Below, piece by piece: positions 51,469 through 63,845 of a stretch of 64,000 nucleotides of DNA; the stretch's first letter is position 1, and each line of letters begins with the position of its first letter. Both the position numbers and the translations under genes were made by a program. A model generated the notes under the pieces. The model was not told where the DNA came from and did no database searches. It saw only the letters and a list, made by a program, of their open reading frames with translations. Location: NCBI RefSeq assembly GCF_026151205.1, contig NC_087072.1, positions 21,666,103 through 21,730,102 of the forward strand, given 5' to 3'. The DNA comes from Bolinopsis microptera. Lineage: Eukaryota > Ctenophora > Tentaculata > Lobata > Bolinopsidae.

Positions 51469-54400
51469 CTGAAAAAGGTAAAATATTTTATAAGGTGAGG
51501 AAATCAGAAGGTAACCGGACATCTTTTATCCAACAAAATTGTTTTTTGTTTTCAGCAAAAGTTTGTAGATAAATATAGAATGGATATGATCAATATGTAT
51601 GGTGTTAAAACAATAAATTAACATGGTTTAGTAATAGGTTAATTGGTATACTTAAAAGGACTATAGCACACAAAACTTACCCCAAATAAAGTCGACAGCA
51701 GCTCTGAAACCAGGTCGGGTACCTATCATGTCACTTTTGAACTTGAGCAAGAGATTGGAGCCGCTAGACTTAAGCCTGAACCTATTTTTAATCCTTCCAC
51801 ACAGGTTAGCAAGATACCTGTCACTTTGACTCGATCCGTCGTATATCCTCAGTGAATCGAAACTGCAAGAAAAAACAAATTTACGAACAGGTTTTCTAAT
51901 TTTAGGGTAAAAATACATTTTTACTATAAGAAAGAAAAGCGATAAAGAATGTTACCATGGATTGGAATGAGCAGTAGTACGTACCCACAATAACGGACAC
52001 GCTCTACATCAAAACTAAGGAGAGTTATCTCAACTCGTTCATCTTCTTTTCCAGAAAGTAACCAGGAACACTCAGTATTGGTTGGGTAATATGCGGGGTA
52101 GTGGGGGGACGTTATCATACCTGGCTCTCCGTGCAGATCCTGAACATTATTTTATCAGTTGAGAAATTCATCTTGATCAAATCGGACGTTAGTTGCTGAT
52201 CAGCCTGAATTTCTTTTTGAGATTCTAAAATAAAGTTGGAGAGCTAACCTGGTCTCCACAGATAGGGTCGTTGTAGCTCCATGTTAAACCTCTGAACAAG
52301 TCCTTCTCCTCCGTATCGTTCTCCTCAGCAATAGAGCTCACTCCCATGATACAGAAGTGGGGATTAGTAGGGTGGATCATGTGATACTCATCGCATACAC
52401 ACTGGTAACTTCCTATCAAATTCTCACATTCTCCTTCAATACACTGGATCTGCAGCTCGCATTCGTTCACATCTGAAGGGAGATACATCTTTTAATAATA
52501 CTTATTTGAGGATTTTAATACAAGATGAGCAGAAATAACGCAATGTTTAGAAATGTTGGATACTAATGTGCTTGACACGTTCTCCGTCCAATATGTCTAC
52601 ATTTCCTAAGAATTTTTTACATGATATTTCACCGTGCCAAAATTTTATCACTGACAATCTGGTGACTGGCACGCACGAGTGAATAACTTTCCCACTTCTT
52701 AAATCATATGAATAATGCCGTCCATAACTCTCACTCAGGCGTACAGGACTTGGCTTGGTAACCCAGACTTATGCGTTTTATTTTAGTATTTTGAAAGGTC
52801 TGGTGAGAGTATCTGCCATTCACACCAATGGTGTCTCAGGAATGACGTGGACTGAGATTCCGACTTGTCAGGACTGAGCAGCCACGTTGTCACTTTTAGT
52901 AACCTGCGGAATGCTCATCCGATAGGTGTCAATTGCAAAACCAAAAATCTATATTTATTTTAACATCATTAGTGTAGTACGGAAGACATTTGACAGTTGA
53001 GTTTCGAATATTTAGGTTTTCTTTTTGAGACGGTTTAATCCGAGTAAACCAATGACAAATGAGCAGGGCTCACTCCTATAAATAAAGGGGTCCTCCCTAT
53101 AAACCTCCCAATAAAGCGATAATGAAGAATAGTATTTGTCTGGACAAATGAAATTAAGATGGGCTTCAATGAGGCGTGACAAGACACTGTTCATCACTCA
53201 CCTGATTTATATTATTTAACAATTCGTAAGAACCAAAAATAATCCACTTGTAGGCAGTATCAAATTCGTCCAATAAAATGAGAGGTGAAAAAGTGAGATT
53301 TGAAAGTTCTTTTTTAGAAATTTCACTTTTCTCACTAAAACTGATAATTTTGCAGATTCGTGTATTCTGTCCATTTAATTGTATTTCTTGCTCCGGGCGA
53401 GTCCGGTATCTGAACATGAGGAATAGAAAAGCAGAATGAGATAAAAGTAAGTAAAGTGAGAGGTGAACAAGTGAGATACCAAAATTGGTTAGAATCTCAC
53501 TTTTATCGCGCGGACCCCCCCCCCCCCCCCCCCCCACCCCCACTTATTACACGACCCTGCGATTTCCTTTCACTGAAGTCTATTCAAGGAATTCAAGAGT
53601 TTATCTAACCTTCAGAGTTATTCTATGGTTTCAACAGAACGGAAGCCTGATGTTCCATAAATCTATTGATCAGACAAACTTAACTTAGATTCTCATTTAT
53701 ATGTCATCGAATAAATTTAGACTCAAATAGAAATAAGGGCGGGTATTATGACTATAGTGGACACCTATATATTTCAGGCTCTGATGTGACATTAACTCAT
53801 GCTTTCAGTGTTACTAATATTTTAAACCAAGTTATCATTAGGGCGTTTTAAAGTGGAGCAGACGTAAGGTTTCAGGATTTTAAACGGATGATACCGGTCA
53901 GGGGCGTGCTTATCATCTTTAACAAGATTATTAAAAGAGTGTTTTCAACAGGAACTATCAATTAACACATTAAGTGTACACCGCTCTTACCTTGACAATG
54001 TGTGGCATTCAGCTCAGTGTATCCGTTCATGCAGGAACAGGTGTTGGAGCCAGGAATATTGTCACAGATCTGTTCACAGCCTCCGTTATAACCATCTTCA
54101 CACTCATTTACATCCACACAAGTCATCAGATTTCTATTAAGATAGAAGCCGTTCCTGCAGGAACAGTAGTACCCGCCGGGCAAATTGTTACAATCTTGCT
54201 CACAAGCTCCGTTACTGATTTCACATTCGTTCACATCTGAGAATTTAGCAGAAGTTTACCTCATGGTATATTATGCAAGCATAAAATAATATAACAGATT
54301 ACGATAAAGTTTTAAACTCTACTTACTTAATACTTATTCAAAGAAATAGTTATTAACCATTATTACTCAATAGCTAAAAAAGTTGAATGATGTTATAAAG

Positions 54401-57400
54401 TTAAACCACTAACCTTCACAGGAAGTGTTATCTGTGGTGTTAAGAGCGTATCCTAGCCAACAGCCACATTCGTGACCTCCGTCATGATTACTGCAATCTT
54501 GTTCGCATCCACCGTTATTTGTGTTGCATTCGTTAGCATCTGGAATAATGCCAAAATTAACAAACATTACGAAGTAACTTGACCGTTGCTTTTATCCGTG
54601 ATTTGTGGCATAACGGAACATTGCTAAAATCTAAAGACCCCTAATGGAACTTGGCCGTGCTTACCAAAGTTCTGCTCGAGACTGTTCTAGGAGTTATAAC
54701 CTTGCGTTCAGATTGTAGTCGGTGGGAGCCGGGAAGTTTATTGAAAATTGAAATATTATAAAATTGATTAGTTTGACACGATCTGACACGTGGGCATGTG
54801 GGGCAGGTTATAAACAGCTTGGTTGGGATTTCTTCAGAGTATACACCTACGTTCAACCACAATCAGTCGCCCCGAAAGTGGATTAAAAAGTGATCAAAGG
54901 GTGTGCACGGCGGGAAACTTGGAGAGCTCTCTCGCATGCAAATAAACTTAGTTGTGAATCATGCGGTTGTTACTTAAAGCTGATTGGCCGCTGCAATGCA
55001 AGCTGCACACTCTATGCAGGTTTTTCTGACAATTCTACAGAATTTATAAAAAGAACGCGCGTGACGCGTGGAAATATGTTACGCAAATTTTTTCGCGCCT
55101 TTCAGTCAATACAACTCCATGGGGGTTCCCAGGGGGTGTTTTCCCGAATTTTGTGGCGAATATTAATCTTGCCCCCGCCCCCATCGTATTATGTTAATTT
55201 GCCAATTATTGAGATATTACCAGTATTATTCTACCTCATTCTGACTTAAGCTATTAACAACTATGATTGAAATCAATTATCGAGAATTGAGCAGGGAATC
55301 CGGAATTAGGTCAAGCTGCGTCACAATTTCAAAAACCCCTAATTGTATTTCGATGATTTACTTTACGATCTAATGTTATTGGTTTACCTTCATAGCAACT
55401 ACTGTAATAATTTTATACCAAACACATACACTGAACCACTTTAGAACAGCTAGATGTTGATGAGGACAAGCGTGCCACAATTAATGGGGGGCAAGAAATG
55501 GGGGCGTACCACAAATATTGAGAATACATCGCTTCAAATATTTTCTTGGAAGTCTTGGGTCATTTTAATTGTGTTAATCCAAAACAAACTTTTAAAATAT
55601 ATCAATATTTTAAACAGGTTAGTTGTCTGAGAATTTCCTCTACAGTTATATAATGTGAGCAAACAATTGGATATTCAGTTAACGCCCTATAAGCCTATAC
55701 AAAGGCTCACGCCTTACAATAGAGCTTACATTGAATTAAAAGGATAACAATCATGAAAAAACGTAAAAGTAAGTAAACAAATATGCTTAATGATGTCACA
55801 GCTATATCGGGACATGTCATAAGAGCCCATTAATCAGGCCGGTATTTTAAAGCTAACTTTAACGACGGTCGGTACCTTGAAATCTAAAACGCAAATCTGG
55901 CCGTCTCTAAAACGTAGACAAGATGCTTCACTGCACTCCACACACTGCTCTACTGACACAACACTTTTAACACACCTCATATCACGCTACTAACGTATCT
56001 TACCATATTGAGGCTCTGTGTCGCCAACCCTTCGGTCCGGTCCTTACTTGTGCTCACAACAACTGTAAACAACTAACAAATCAGTGGGTTTAGAGGGACC
56101 CCCTACTAAGGGGTACCAGTGAATAATGTTAATAGTTACCGTAGTCTGCAGCTTAGTGAACCGGTTAAAATGTGTGGTACTTTCATCGTCAGAATTTGGT
56201 ACGAGACCGCGGAGTTGTTTCAGTAATATATCGGGTATTTACTATTTTAGTAATATTCTAATAAGGCACATTTTAGTCACGATAGAAAATTACAGCGTAT
56301 CCTTATTTTATTACACACAGTCTTTTTATTTTTAGTCGGGTTTCTTTAATGGTTTCTTAATTGAGAAATAACACACAATTTGAATATCAGAGGAGAGATT
56401 TAGTTACAGAATGTATGTAGATTTATTTACAGTAGGTCCAAGTTCGTTTTAAAACATTTTTAAAATTCGATCAGGCGGACAAAATACGAGATATGCGATA
56501 TTATATTAAAAATTAGGCATTGTTCGTGCTTCTTCATGCGTCATCATCAGAATATCGGATATTTTTGAGCATAGCTACACGTACACACGTACACTCCACT
56601 TCAAGGTCCTCTGAATGACACTTGAAACACAAAGAATTGGAACTACACTCAGGCTTCATTAAATAAAGTTAGATATATTTTATTGTCACGTTATGTAAGA
56701 TATGCTAGTCAATGTAGTGACGCAACTTAAATACTTACAGTCTGAGGAGGAGAAACATAGTACATACGACTTATTATCACTGTTTTATTTTACATTATCA
56801 CTGTTTTACTTATTGTTAAAACCAGATATTTGTCATAGTTCCACAGAACTTCACAAATGTTCCGAAACACCACTCGACAGTGTGAGTGTTTGTAGAAATT
56901 GTAATCTTCTAGAACATTTCCACACACACGGGCACAGTGTGCTGTATAATTTAATGTTGTGTCCAGTGGTAGGTAGAGGCACCCTACTTTCAGGATGTAG
57001 TGCCAAGAAATTAGATTACATGTTAATATGTTATGGAAAAGTAACTGTAATGCTGGTCAGCTAGTTGTTCACCATTTACTGGGAACTGGCTAGTGGGGAC
57101 CTTTACTGATTGTTGAAATTCGACATGTAGCGTGAAATGACGCTAGATGCTACATGTCGAATTTCAACAATCGGTAAAGGTCCACTAGTGGCTACTACCC
57201 AGTGGGTAGAGTCTATATTGATCTGTGACCTAATCGTGAAGGTAACCAAGAGTTGGGGTATGATCAAATAATATGATGTAACTCAGTAGCGGTGTCCGAC
57301 TCCATTTGTTCACACATTATCAGGATTCAGGAAATTAAATGGGACATATTTTGGGTTTTTTGAGGTATGCGAGTAATTAATAAAATTTACTCACACTATT

Positions 57401-60400
57401 TTTAGCTTACAGGTATAATTTCTATGCGTCACTAACCTCTACAGCCGGGTGACATTATTGAGTGTGATAATTGATTTCCCTAATTTATAGATAATTATAT
57501 TTGAACACTGTTCAGTTGAGAACAGTGCAGAACTAGAGGACTAACCGGATTTGGGTAGATCAAGGAGTGATATCTTTAATTAAGCGTGATCCCTTGGTGA
57601 TGCAATTTCAAACTGAGTTACAGTATCATTATAGTGGAGGGTAAAATGTTATGAAATATGCAGAGTCTGCATACACCTGGTTAAAAATAGAAATACAGAC
57701 ATCTTCCGCATAGTAGTTATAGAGGATGAAACTGGAAAAGTAACCCTAATTGATCTTAATGTTGATTTACAGATTATATTTACACGTACCAGTGAAAGTT
57801 ATGTCCCATAGAAATGAAACATTTATATTTTGATTGATTTAAATTATCTTATTGAATTTGGGTCCGATACCAACTTTACTACAATTTTATTAACACGCAT
57901 AAAATTATTTATGTAAACATAATTATGCAGACAAGAGGTGATAATGATGAAGAAGTGTACACCGTTCTGTTTGAGTTCCTGTACACACCCTATTTATATA
58001 CAAAGTTAGATCAAAGTAGTCTAAACATACTCACACAATATCTAATCACCCACACACGTACACTTCGTCTAATAATAGTACACACTGATGTAAAAACAAA
58101 CAAAACTTACGCCCGTAAAATTACACTCTAGATTATTTATATTTTATACATAGTGCTGCACTCCACGACACATACATGTGAATTAAGTAGCAAACCTGCC
58201 TTATATTATGAAACCTTACAGGTTAATTAAGCAGGTTCACATAACTAAACCTTATTACAGCAGGTTAATTAAGCAGGTTCACATAACTAAACCTTATTAC
58301 AGCAGGTTAATTAAGCAGGTTCTGAGGTTCCAGTGCGGTCAAAACTTCTCGTGAAGGCCACCCGGCTTATCTGGTTTAACCAGTTCAATATAGAACATGC
58401 AAATCAAGCAATAAACCAAACCCAAAGAAAATAAAATACACGCACACACCGTCACACACACATATCAACAAACGCACACTCACACACTTTCAACACCCAT
58501 TCAACCCATTCTGAAACACTCATCTTTTTAAAAAACGTTCTTCTTTACCAACGTCTCAATTATAATTATACGATAATAATAATTACTATAATTACACTCG
58601 ATTATAGTAATCATATCATTCGTACTAATTAAAAAAATTGTCCCTCCTGACTCCTGAGTTCCGCAGAGAATAGCAAGACAGTAATTATTGCACGACCCCG
58701 AAAATCTGGCTGGTTTAAATTGCAATCAAATTAAACCAGAAAGCCAATATTAAGCGGCCAGTTTTTGTTGGCTGTAGTATAGTTGTTATGATGATCTGAC
58801 CAGCTGCGTTTAGGCTGCTAACTTTAAATCGTTAAATTATTGTCAGGCAAATAATGGTTACATTACTGTGATTCGTTATAAAACGAAGTATTTGTTGGGC
58901 ATACTAATTTTTAGATGCTATGTAGATGCTATGTAGATGTTATGCTTTACAACTGAATAAGACGTCTGCTGCAATTCCTTTCGGCAGATTACATTTGTAG
59001 CGCAATTCTTGCTAAAACTTAGCATATGCAACGCGGCAAAGCTTTGGTATGTAGCAGCTTCCAACTATTGTAGTACAGAGTTTGGAAAGACGATTTGGTG
59101 CGATGATCGTACTGCAAAATATTTTCAAATTTTATAACGAAACCCTTACTTGACCCGAACTGACGCCAGGGACCTTGACATTGTGGTAAAATCTTATCAC
59201 ACAATCCTGTCCGTGATCCTGTCCGTGATCCTGTCCGTGATCCTGTCCGTGATCCTGTCCGTGATCTTGTACGTGATCCTGTACGTGATCCTGTCCGTGA
59301 TCCTTACGTGATCCTGTACGTGATCTTGTACGTGATCCTTACGTGATCCTGTACGTGATCTTGTACGTGATCTTGTACGTGATCCTTACGTGATCCTGTA
59401 CGTGATCTTGTACGTGATCTTGTACGTGATCTTGTACGTGATCCTTACGTGATCCTGTACGTGATCCTGTACGTGATCGTGATCTTGTACATAATCTTGC
59501 TACATGTCTTCCTCATTTCCCATCTCCTTCACACATCCAGTATGGTGACAAAGCCTGTTACAGATCAAGAGAGAAAGTAGTGCGAATATCATGCGATCTA
59601 TCATGCAATGGATCAGATGTCACGTGATGATGAGATCAGATGTCACGTGATGAGATCAGATGTCTTACCCAGGCAGGTGGTGTGGTCGTAGTGTAGTCTG
59701 AAGCCGGGCTCACAGTCACAGTAGTAGCTGCCAGGAGTGTTTATACATACAGAGGAACATCGAGCTCGACCTATAGCACACTCGTCGATATCTGAGATGA
59801 TGTTATATGGTCAAAATAGTGATGAATATCAGACTTACCTGATATAGTGATATCAGACCTGTTTATACCTGAATACAGCGAGAAATACCATTTACCATTA
59901 CAGTGATTTAATTACAGTTATATCATTATGGTGATATCACTCCAACACAAGCAATGTCTAGACGCTCCACGAGTCAAGACATGGAGTCAAGACACCCAGG
60001 TACAGGTTTATTGCTTTATCGTCACTCGTGATGTTATAATTCTCTAAAGATCGATTACTTCACTCAGCTTACTTAAAGGTAAGTAATAAAGTTTGTAAAT
60101 GTAAATGTGTTAAATCTTTAAATTCATCAGATATTTCTATTTTAGGAGCTCCCCCTCATTGGTCGGGCGAAGTCTAGTCGCCCAGCATAGAAAATAAATC
60201 ACAGACAAAATTTTCTAACCCTCACCACGGATCATGGTAATGAACAATTAATAAATTTAGTCTAGGCGGTGATATACGTCGGGAAGTTCCATTGAAAGCT
60301 CCCAGAGGGTCTGGGAAAGCGTGAAAATCATTTATTTACTCAGACACTCCAACATTTAGTCTCGACTTTTGCCAAGAATTCAATAATCTCAGTCAATTCA

Positions 60401-63400
60401 GACAAAATCAATGAATTTCGTCGTCAGTTTCAGCAACGATTCAAACTGTTTTAGAATTGAGTCTAGAGCAGGACTTAAACGTAATAAATTTAGCCGTTTT
60501 TGCCAATCAATATAGAAACTAAGCCAGTTTTGACGGATTAACAAAATTAGAGTTAACTCCAAAGCGATAGAATAGTTAAAAAAAGACACTTACCGATACA
60601 AGTAAGGCCGTTGTCTCCCAAGTTGTAGCCCCGCGGACAGTGGCAAGTATAAGCGCCTTGAGAGTTGAGACAAATGTGAGAGCATCCTCCGTTGTTGTGT
60701 TCACATTCGTTGTGATCTGGGAAAAAGATAAAAATGTTAAGTTAACCAAAAACCATTTATTTTTTATTAAACTTTTATAAGTTTCCCTACAATAAAGTAT
60801 TTAATCTTGTGATTGTAAGAATATCGACGAAATATTTGTTTGCGGAATATTTACGCCCTGGTCAATTGATTAGCTCATATCCAGCAGTTTTCTCGTCTGT
60901 AAAGTTTACTCTAATTTGACTGATGACATGGTAAACCTCATTTCTTATTCTCCAAAACAACCCAACACCTGTACAAACCTGATCTCCAGTAAAAGCTGGC
61001 CCCCTGCCAATAAAAATATCTTAGAAACCCAGCAAATCACAAGAGAAATCACGATATATAACATTAACCAACCTCTGCAGCTATAACCATCCGAGGGATT
61101 GAGGTGGTATCCACGGGGACAGGTGCAGGTAGCAGCATTGTTTATAACTTTACATCCGTGAGAGCAAATCTTCAGTTCACATGGGTTAGTTTTAGTGTCG
61201 TGGTTCTTTTCCTTGTCTGTGGAGAAGAAGCTGCGTTACGTTCAATATTATTCATTAAAAACAAGCACCTTTTATTGGTGCCAACTGGGTATAATTATGA
61301 TTTTTAATAATTTTCATTGAAAACGAGCACATTTTATATGTGCCAACTAATTTTATTATGTTTTTCCTCAAAGAATAGTTCGCTTTGTATAATTGAAACA
61401 AATTAAGGTAGGTAATGGGACTAATTAAGTAATTAAGGTAGGTATTCTAGGTTCACATGTATATGGTATTTTTACCCGTGATGTAATATTTTACCGAGCT
61501 GACAATGTCTGTTTCTATTTTGGGTCTATTATACATACTTACATATTATTATCATTATCTTATCATATTTAATTTATTATCATATTCGACATTTTTCTCA
61601 ATTTCCATAATCCATATAGGTCACAGTTAAATTCATATAAATTTCGTTATTATGTTATTATGTTATCAGTAGTACAAGTAGTAGGAACAGCAACTAAATT
61701 CAGTAGAAGCTAGGTCTGGAGAAGCCTAAGTTACATCTGAATTCAGTAGAAGCTAGGTCTGGAGAAGCCTAAGTTACACCTTAAGTTGAGACAGTGCCGA
61801 CATGATGTGACCGGATGAGAACATTGCATCAAGGAATGTGGTGCACAGTGCCAGCATGAACAGGGAAAGGAACGCAAATTCCTGCGTAAGGAGTAATGGA
61901 CCCTGCCGTCATTTTGGGGAGCAGCATATTTAAACCTTTGCTGTTTAACCGGGGCAAAATTCCTTAAAAACTAGAAATTTTTGGTTGAACCTGAACAGAT
62001 CCAAATAGAAACCATAAACTGGCTTGAAGAATTCCAGCAATAGGAAATGGGATGTTGATAGAGGAATCTATAGTTACAAAATGTCAAGACAAAGCAGTTC
62101 ACGGATAAGGAAGCATTTCAGATGCTGTATATTTAGATAACCACGACCATTCCTGGCTCGAACTACTAAATATCAATTAACAACTTGATAGAGGAATCTA
62201 CTTAATTTGACATTTGACAACAACACACAAGATCAATCCTTTGTCGCTATGATCTGCTTTGCAAAGTTATTACTTTTTACCTTTATTGGGGGGGGGGGGG
62301 GGGGGGGTCGAAGAAAATCCCATCATTCCAGAAACTTTAACTTTGAATAAAACACTTATAAATTATTTAAATACTTGGCTTATCTCCAACTAGGAGGGTT
62401 CCAGGAAAGAATATGTAGTAGAGTAGTAACAATGCCTGTAAGATACGGGAAGGATCGCTGGTTGCTAAATTTAGATATGATTAGATCCCCAAGGAACTTT
62501 AGAACGATTTTCAGAATATGTATGGAGTTTTTCGGCTCCAATAACTTTTAGATACCAACCACTTGCACTTATACTGAGCCTTGCTGGAGCATTACGATAG
62601 AAACATATTTCTGTATAAAACAAATTAAATCTATTCGCTTATTTATATTAGTCGAAATAAGGGCGAGATCAATTACATAGTTTTAGAAGGCGCACTCAAT
62701 GAGAAAGGTTAACGAACCTACTTAGTAAGCGATATCATCTTGTTATTTATATTATTCAAGCCCTGCTAGCTGACTCTATACACTTTTAAGTTAAATAAAG
62801 AAGAATTTTAATCGAATTTACAAGAATTTACAGATTATTACAGATTATTATAATTAATTAAATGATCAAGGTTTAAGGAATTCAGTTGCTATGGCTTAAA
62901 TTACTGTTCGAGGCGAATTTTCTAAGCGAATGTGTAATTAATTGATAAAATCACAATTGTTTTAGAAAGAAAATTGATTTGATTTTGGCGGAATTTTTCT
63001 ATAAAATCGACTTCTACTCACTTTCGTTGTTCAAGCCATCTCCATTTAATCCTAAAAACGAAAGTCTGAGCACGACGTGTCTATCATATTACATATTATT
63101 ATTTATAATGCAAATAACACAAAGTTATTAGTTACATTCCACTACTCCACTAGTCATCAGCCATACGTACAAAATATATCTGAATAACTTATGCTATAAG
63201 TAACATAAGGGACTATGACTTGATAAGAAGGACAGCTTTTATTTGGTTGCAATATTTTAATAGTTTTTACTTAAACTTACTGTTCCTAAAGTTTAACCGA
63301 GCAATTTACTGACGGTACTATATTGAAAGTGTAGAATTTACTGATCATACTAAAGAATTTATGAAAGTAAATAATCAAACTTATGCTTTTAGTTAACTCA

Positions 63401-63845
63401 ATCCGCGGCTACCAATCATTCCTTGTTCACTCTATATTATAGTGCTTAAAGAAAATATGTGAGATCGATTATTTGCAGCTGATGATGTTTAAAAAAATAC
63501 TTTCTCACGATAAAATATGAAACTAAGAACTTGTCTTGTGAGGTTCATCTAAAAATAGACCTTTTAGGGGAATACGAATCATGGAATTTGGAAATGTGCC
63601 AGGGAGATAATATTACAACATAAATTATTATTATTATGAATTTTTTAAATGCAAAATACAATCAAGTTCAGAAATCATTTACATTAAACACCGACGACTA
63701 AGATTCCGAAGAAAATGTTGCATTTTATTTTACCTCCTCTATCAACTATTATTCCACAGTTAAGTCGTAAAGAACAGCTTATTTTAAACTTAAAATGGGG
63801 TTTCTGAGGCACCACAAGTGTCCAGAAACCAGGGAAAATGAACAG
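51104..63845 (-). CDS. Multi-EGF, twin-CUB extracellular protein, 3' part (11 exons)
   Basis: Eleven exons joined through matching phases give 609 residues to the stop. Order from N to C: a beta-rich stretch of unknown type, a linker microexon, seven EGF-like domains (three single exons, one more single, one double exon, one EGF fused to the start of the CUB region), then CUB1 over two exons and CUB2 in the last exon. All EGF exons before the last are symmetrical 1-1, as usual for EGF domains added by exon shuffling. Several start DVNEC or DIDEC, the calcium-binding EGF signature. The protein is therefore secreted or extracellular; the signal peptide lies beyond the right edge. An EGF-CUB-CUB end recalls tolloid-type proteins, but an astacin domain is not seen and the EGF row is longer. 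It could be an EGF/CUB matrix protein or receptor. Introns are 0.1-5 kb and carry minisatellites. Confidence 0.85.
51681..51862 (-). CDS. Exon: CUB domain 1, second half
   Basis: [22 protein letters not shown], then [26 protein letters not shown] and a late GF.A are typical of CUB. Donor GGG|GTAAGT. Confidence 0.85.
51985..52139 (-). CDS. Exon: CUB domain 1, first half
   Basis: [19 protein letters not shown], then [15 protein letters not shown], then FDVERVRYC. The G.I.SP.YP..YP start and CSW are the canonical CUB opening. Donor TGTGG|GTACGT. Confidence 0.88.
52249..52472 (-). CDS. Exon: EGF domain 7 and CUB entry
   Basis: (D)[18 protein letters not shown] with [12 protein letters not shown], a six-cysteine calcium-binding EGF. 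A 30-residue acidic linker follows and ends CGDQ, which supplies the first Cys before CUB1. Confidence 0.85.
53991..54236 (-). CDS. Exon: EGF domains 5 and 6
   Basis: Two EGF modules: (D)[15 protein letters not shown] ... YYCSCRNGF and [17 protein letters not shown] ... NTCSCMNGY. Donor CAAG|GTAAGA, phase 1-1. Confidence 0.9.
54414..54539 (-). CDS. Exon: EGF domain 4
   Basis: (D)[17 protein letters not shown], then [12 protein letters not shown], ending SCE. Clear acceptor ATTCCAG and donor GAAG|GTTAGT, phase 1-1. Too short to stand out as an ORF. Confidence 0.85.
57097..57183. other. Long near-perfect hairpin (35-bp stem)
   Basis: Arms 57097-57131 and 57149-57183 pair with one mismatch around a 17-nt loop. 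Weaker complementarity continues outward (TACTGGG near 57077, CCCAGT near 57198), so it may be a fold-back MITE. The stem length also suits a small-RNA precursor. Confidence 0.75.
58218..58322. repeat. 42-bp tandem repeat, 2.5 copies
   Basis: CAGGTTAATTAAGCAGGTTC-type units, essentially identical, within the intron. Confidence 0.9.
59205..59490. repeat. Minisatellite (GATCCTGTACGT)n
   Basis: About 24 copies of 10-12-bp variants (GATCCTGTCCGT, GATCTTGTACGT, GATCCTTACGT), homogenised in blocks. It ends about 180 bp before the EGF3 exon donor side. Confidence 0.95.
59610..59664. repeat. Short tandem repeat with CACGTG
   Basis: Three copies of ATCAGATGTCACGTGATGA-like units end right at the splice donor of the EGF3 exon. 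Confidence 0.75.
59669..59791 (-). CDS. Exon: EGF domain 3
   Basis: (D)[19 protein letters not shown], then [14 protein letters not shown], ending TCL. Calcium-binding EGF type, phase 1-1, donor CTGG|GTAAGA. Confidence 0.88.
60594..60716 (-). CDS. Exon: EGF domain 2
   Basis: (D)[17 protein letters not shown], then [13 protein letters not shown], ending TCI. Acceptor TTTTTCCCAG and donor ATCG|GTAAGT, phase 1-1. Confidence 0.88.
61073..61216 (-). CDS. Exon: EGF domain 1 (of those visible)
   Basis: Begins with a charged linker [11 protein letters not shown], then [19 protein letters not shown], then [16 protein letters not shown]. Six cysteines, phase 1-1, donor AGAG|GTTGGT. Acceptor CTTCTTCTCCACAG. 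Confidence 0.8.
61217..63021 (-). other. Intron of the EGF/CUB gene
   Basis: Non-coding, with a 43-bp tandem duplication at 61697-61779 and a run of 20 G at 62288-62307. No exon recognised. Confidence 0.5.
61697..61779. repeat. 43-bp tandem duplication
   Basis: AATTCAGTAGAAGCTAGGTC-type unit, two almost identical copies. Confidence 0.9.
63022..63051 (-). CDS. Candidate 30-nt microexon
   Basis: Between TTTTTAG and GTGAGT, reading (G)LNGDGLNNE(N). The phase 1-1 fit with both neighbours makes it plausible despite its size. Confidence 0.4.
63734..63845 (-). CDS. Candidate exon: beta-rich extracellular segment
   Basis: Reads [18 protein letters not shown], then [15 protein letters not shown]. 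Donor GGAG|GTAAAA fits the phase of the microexon; the acceptor CTTTAAAG is weak and the start may be further upstream. Domain not recognised. Confidence 0.35.

Larger units (their letters stand above)
54540..59668 (-). other. 5.1-kb intron of the EGF/CUB gene
   Basis: Lies between EGF3 and EGF4 exons. It contains the 35-bp hairpin at 57097-57183, a 42-bp tandem repeat at 58218-58322 and the 12-bp minisatellite at 59205-59490. No exon with domain similarity was found; the plus-strand frames at 54890 and 56702 look like noise. Confidence 0.6.

Noticed and set aside
53062-53564. hAT element bounded by CAGGGCTC and ACGACCCTG
   Set aside because: The ends are weakly similar and the flanking 8-mers (CAAATGAG, CGATTTCC) do not match.
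56702-57064. 120-codon plus-strand frame in the EGF/CUB intron
   Set aside because: Composition is like random AT-rich DNA and there are no motifs or splice context.
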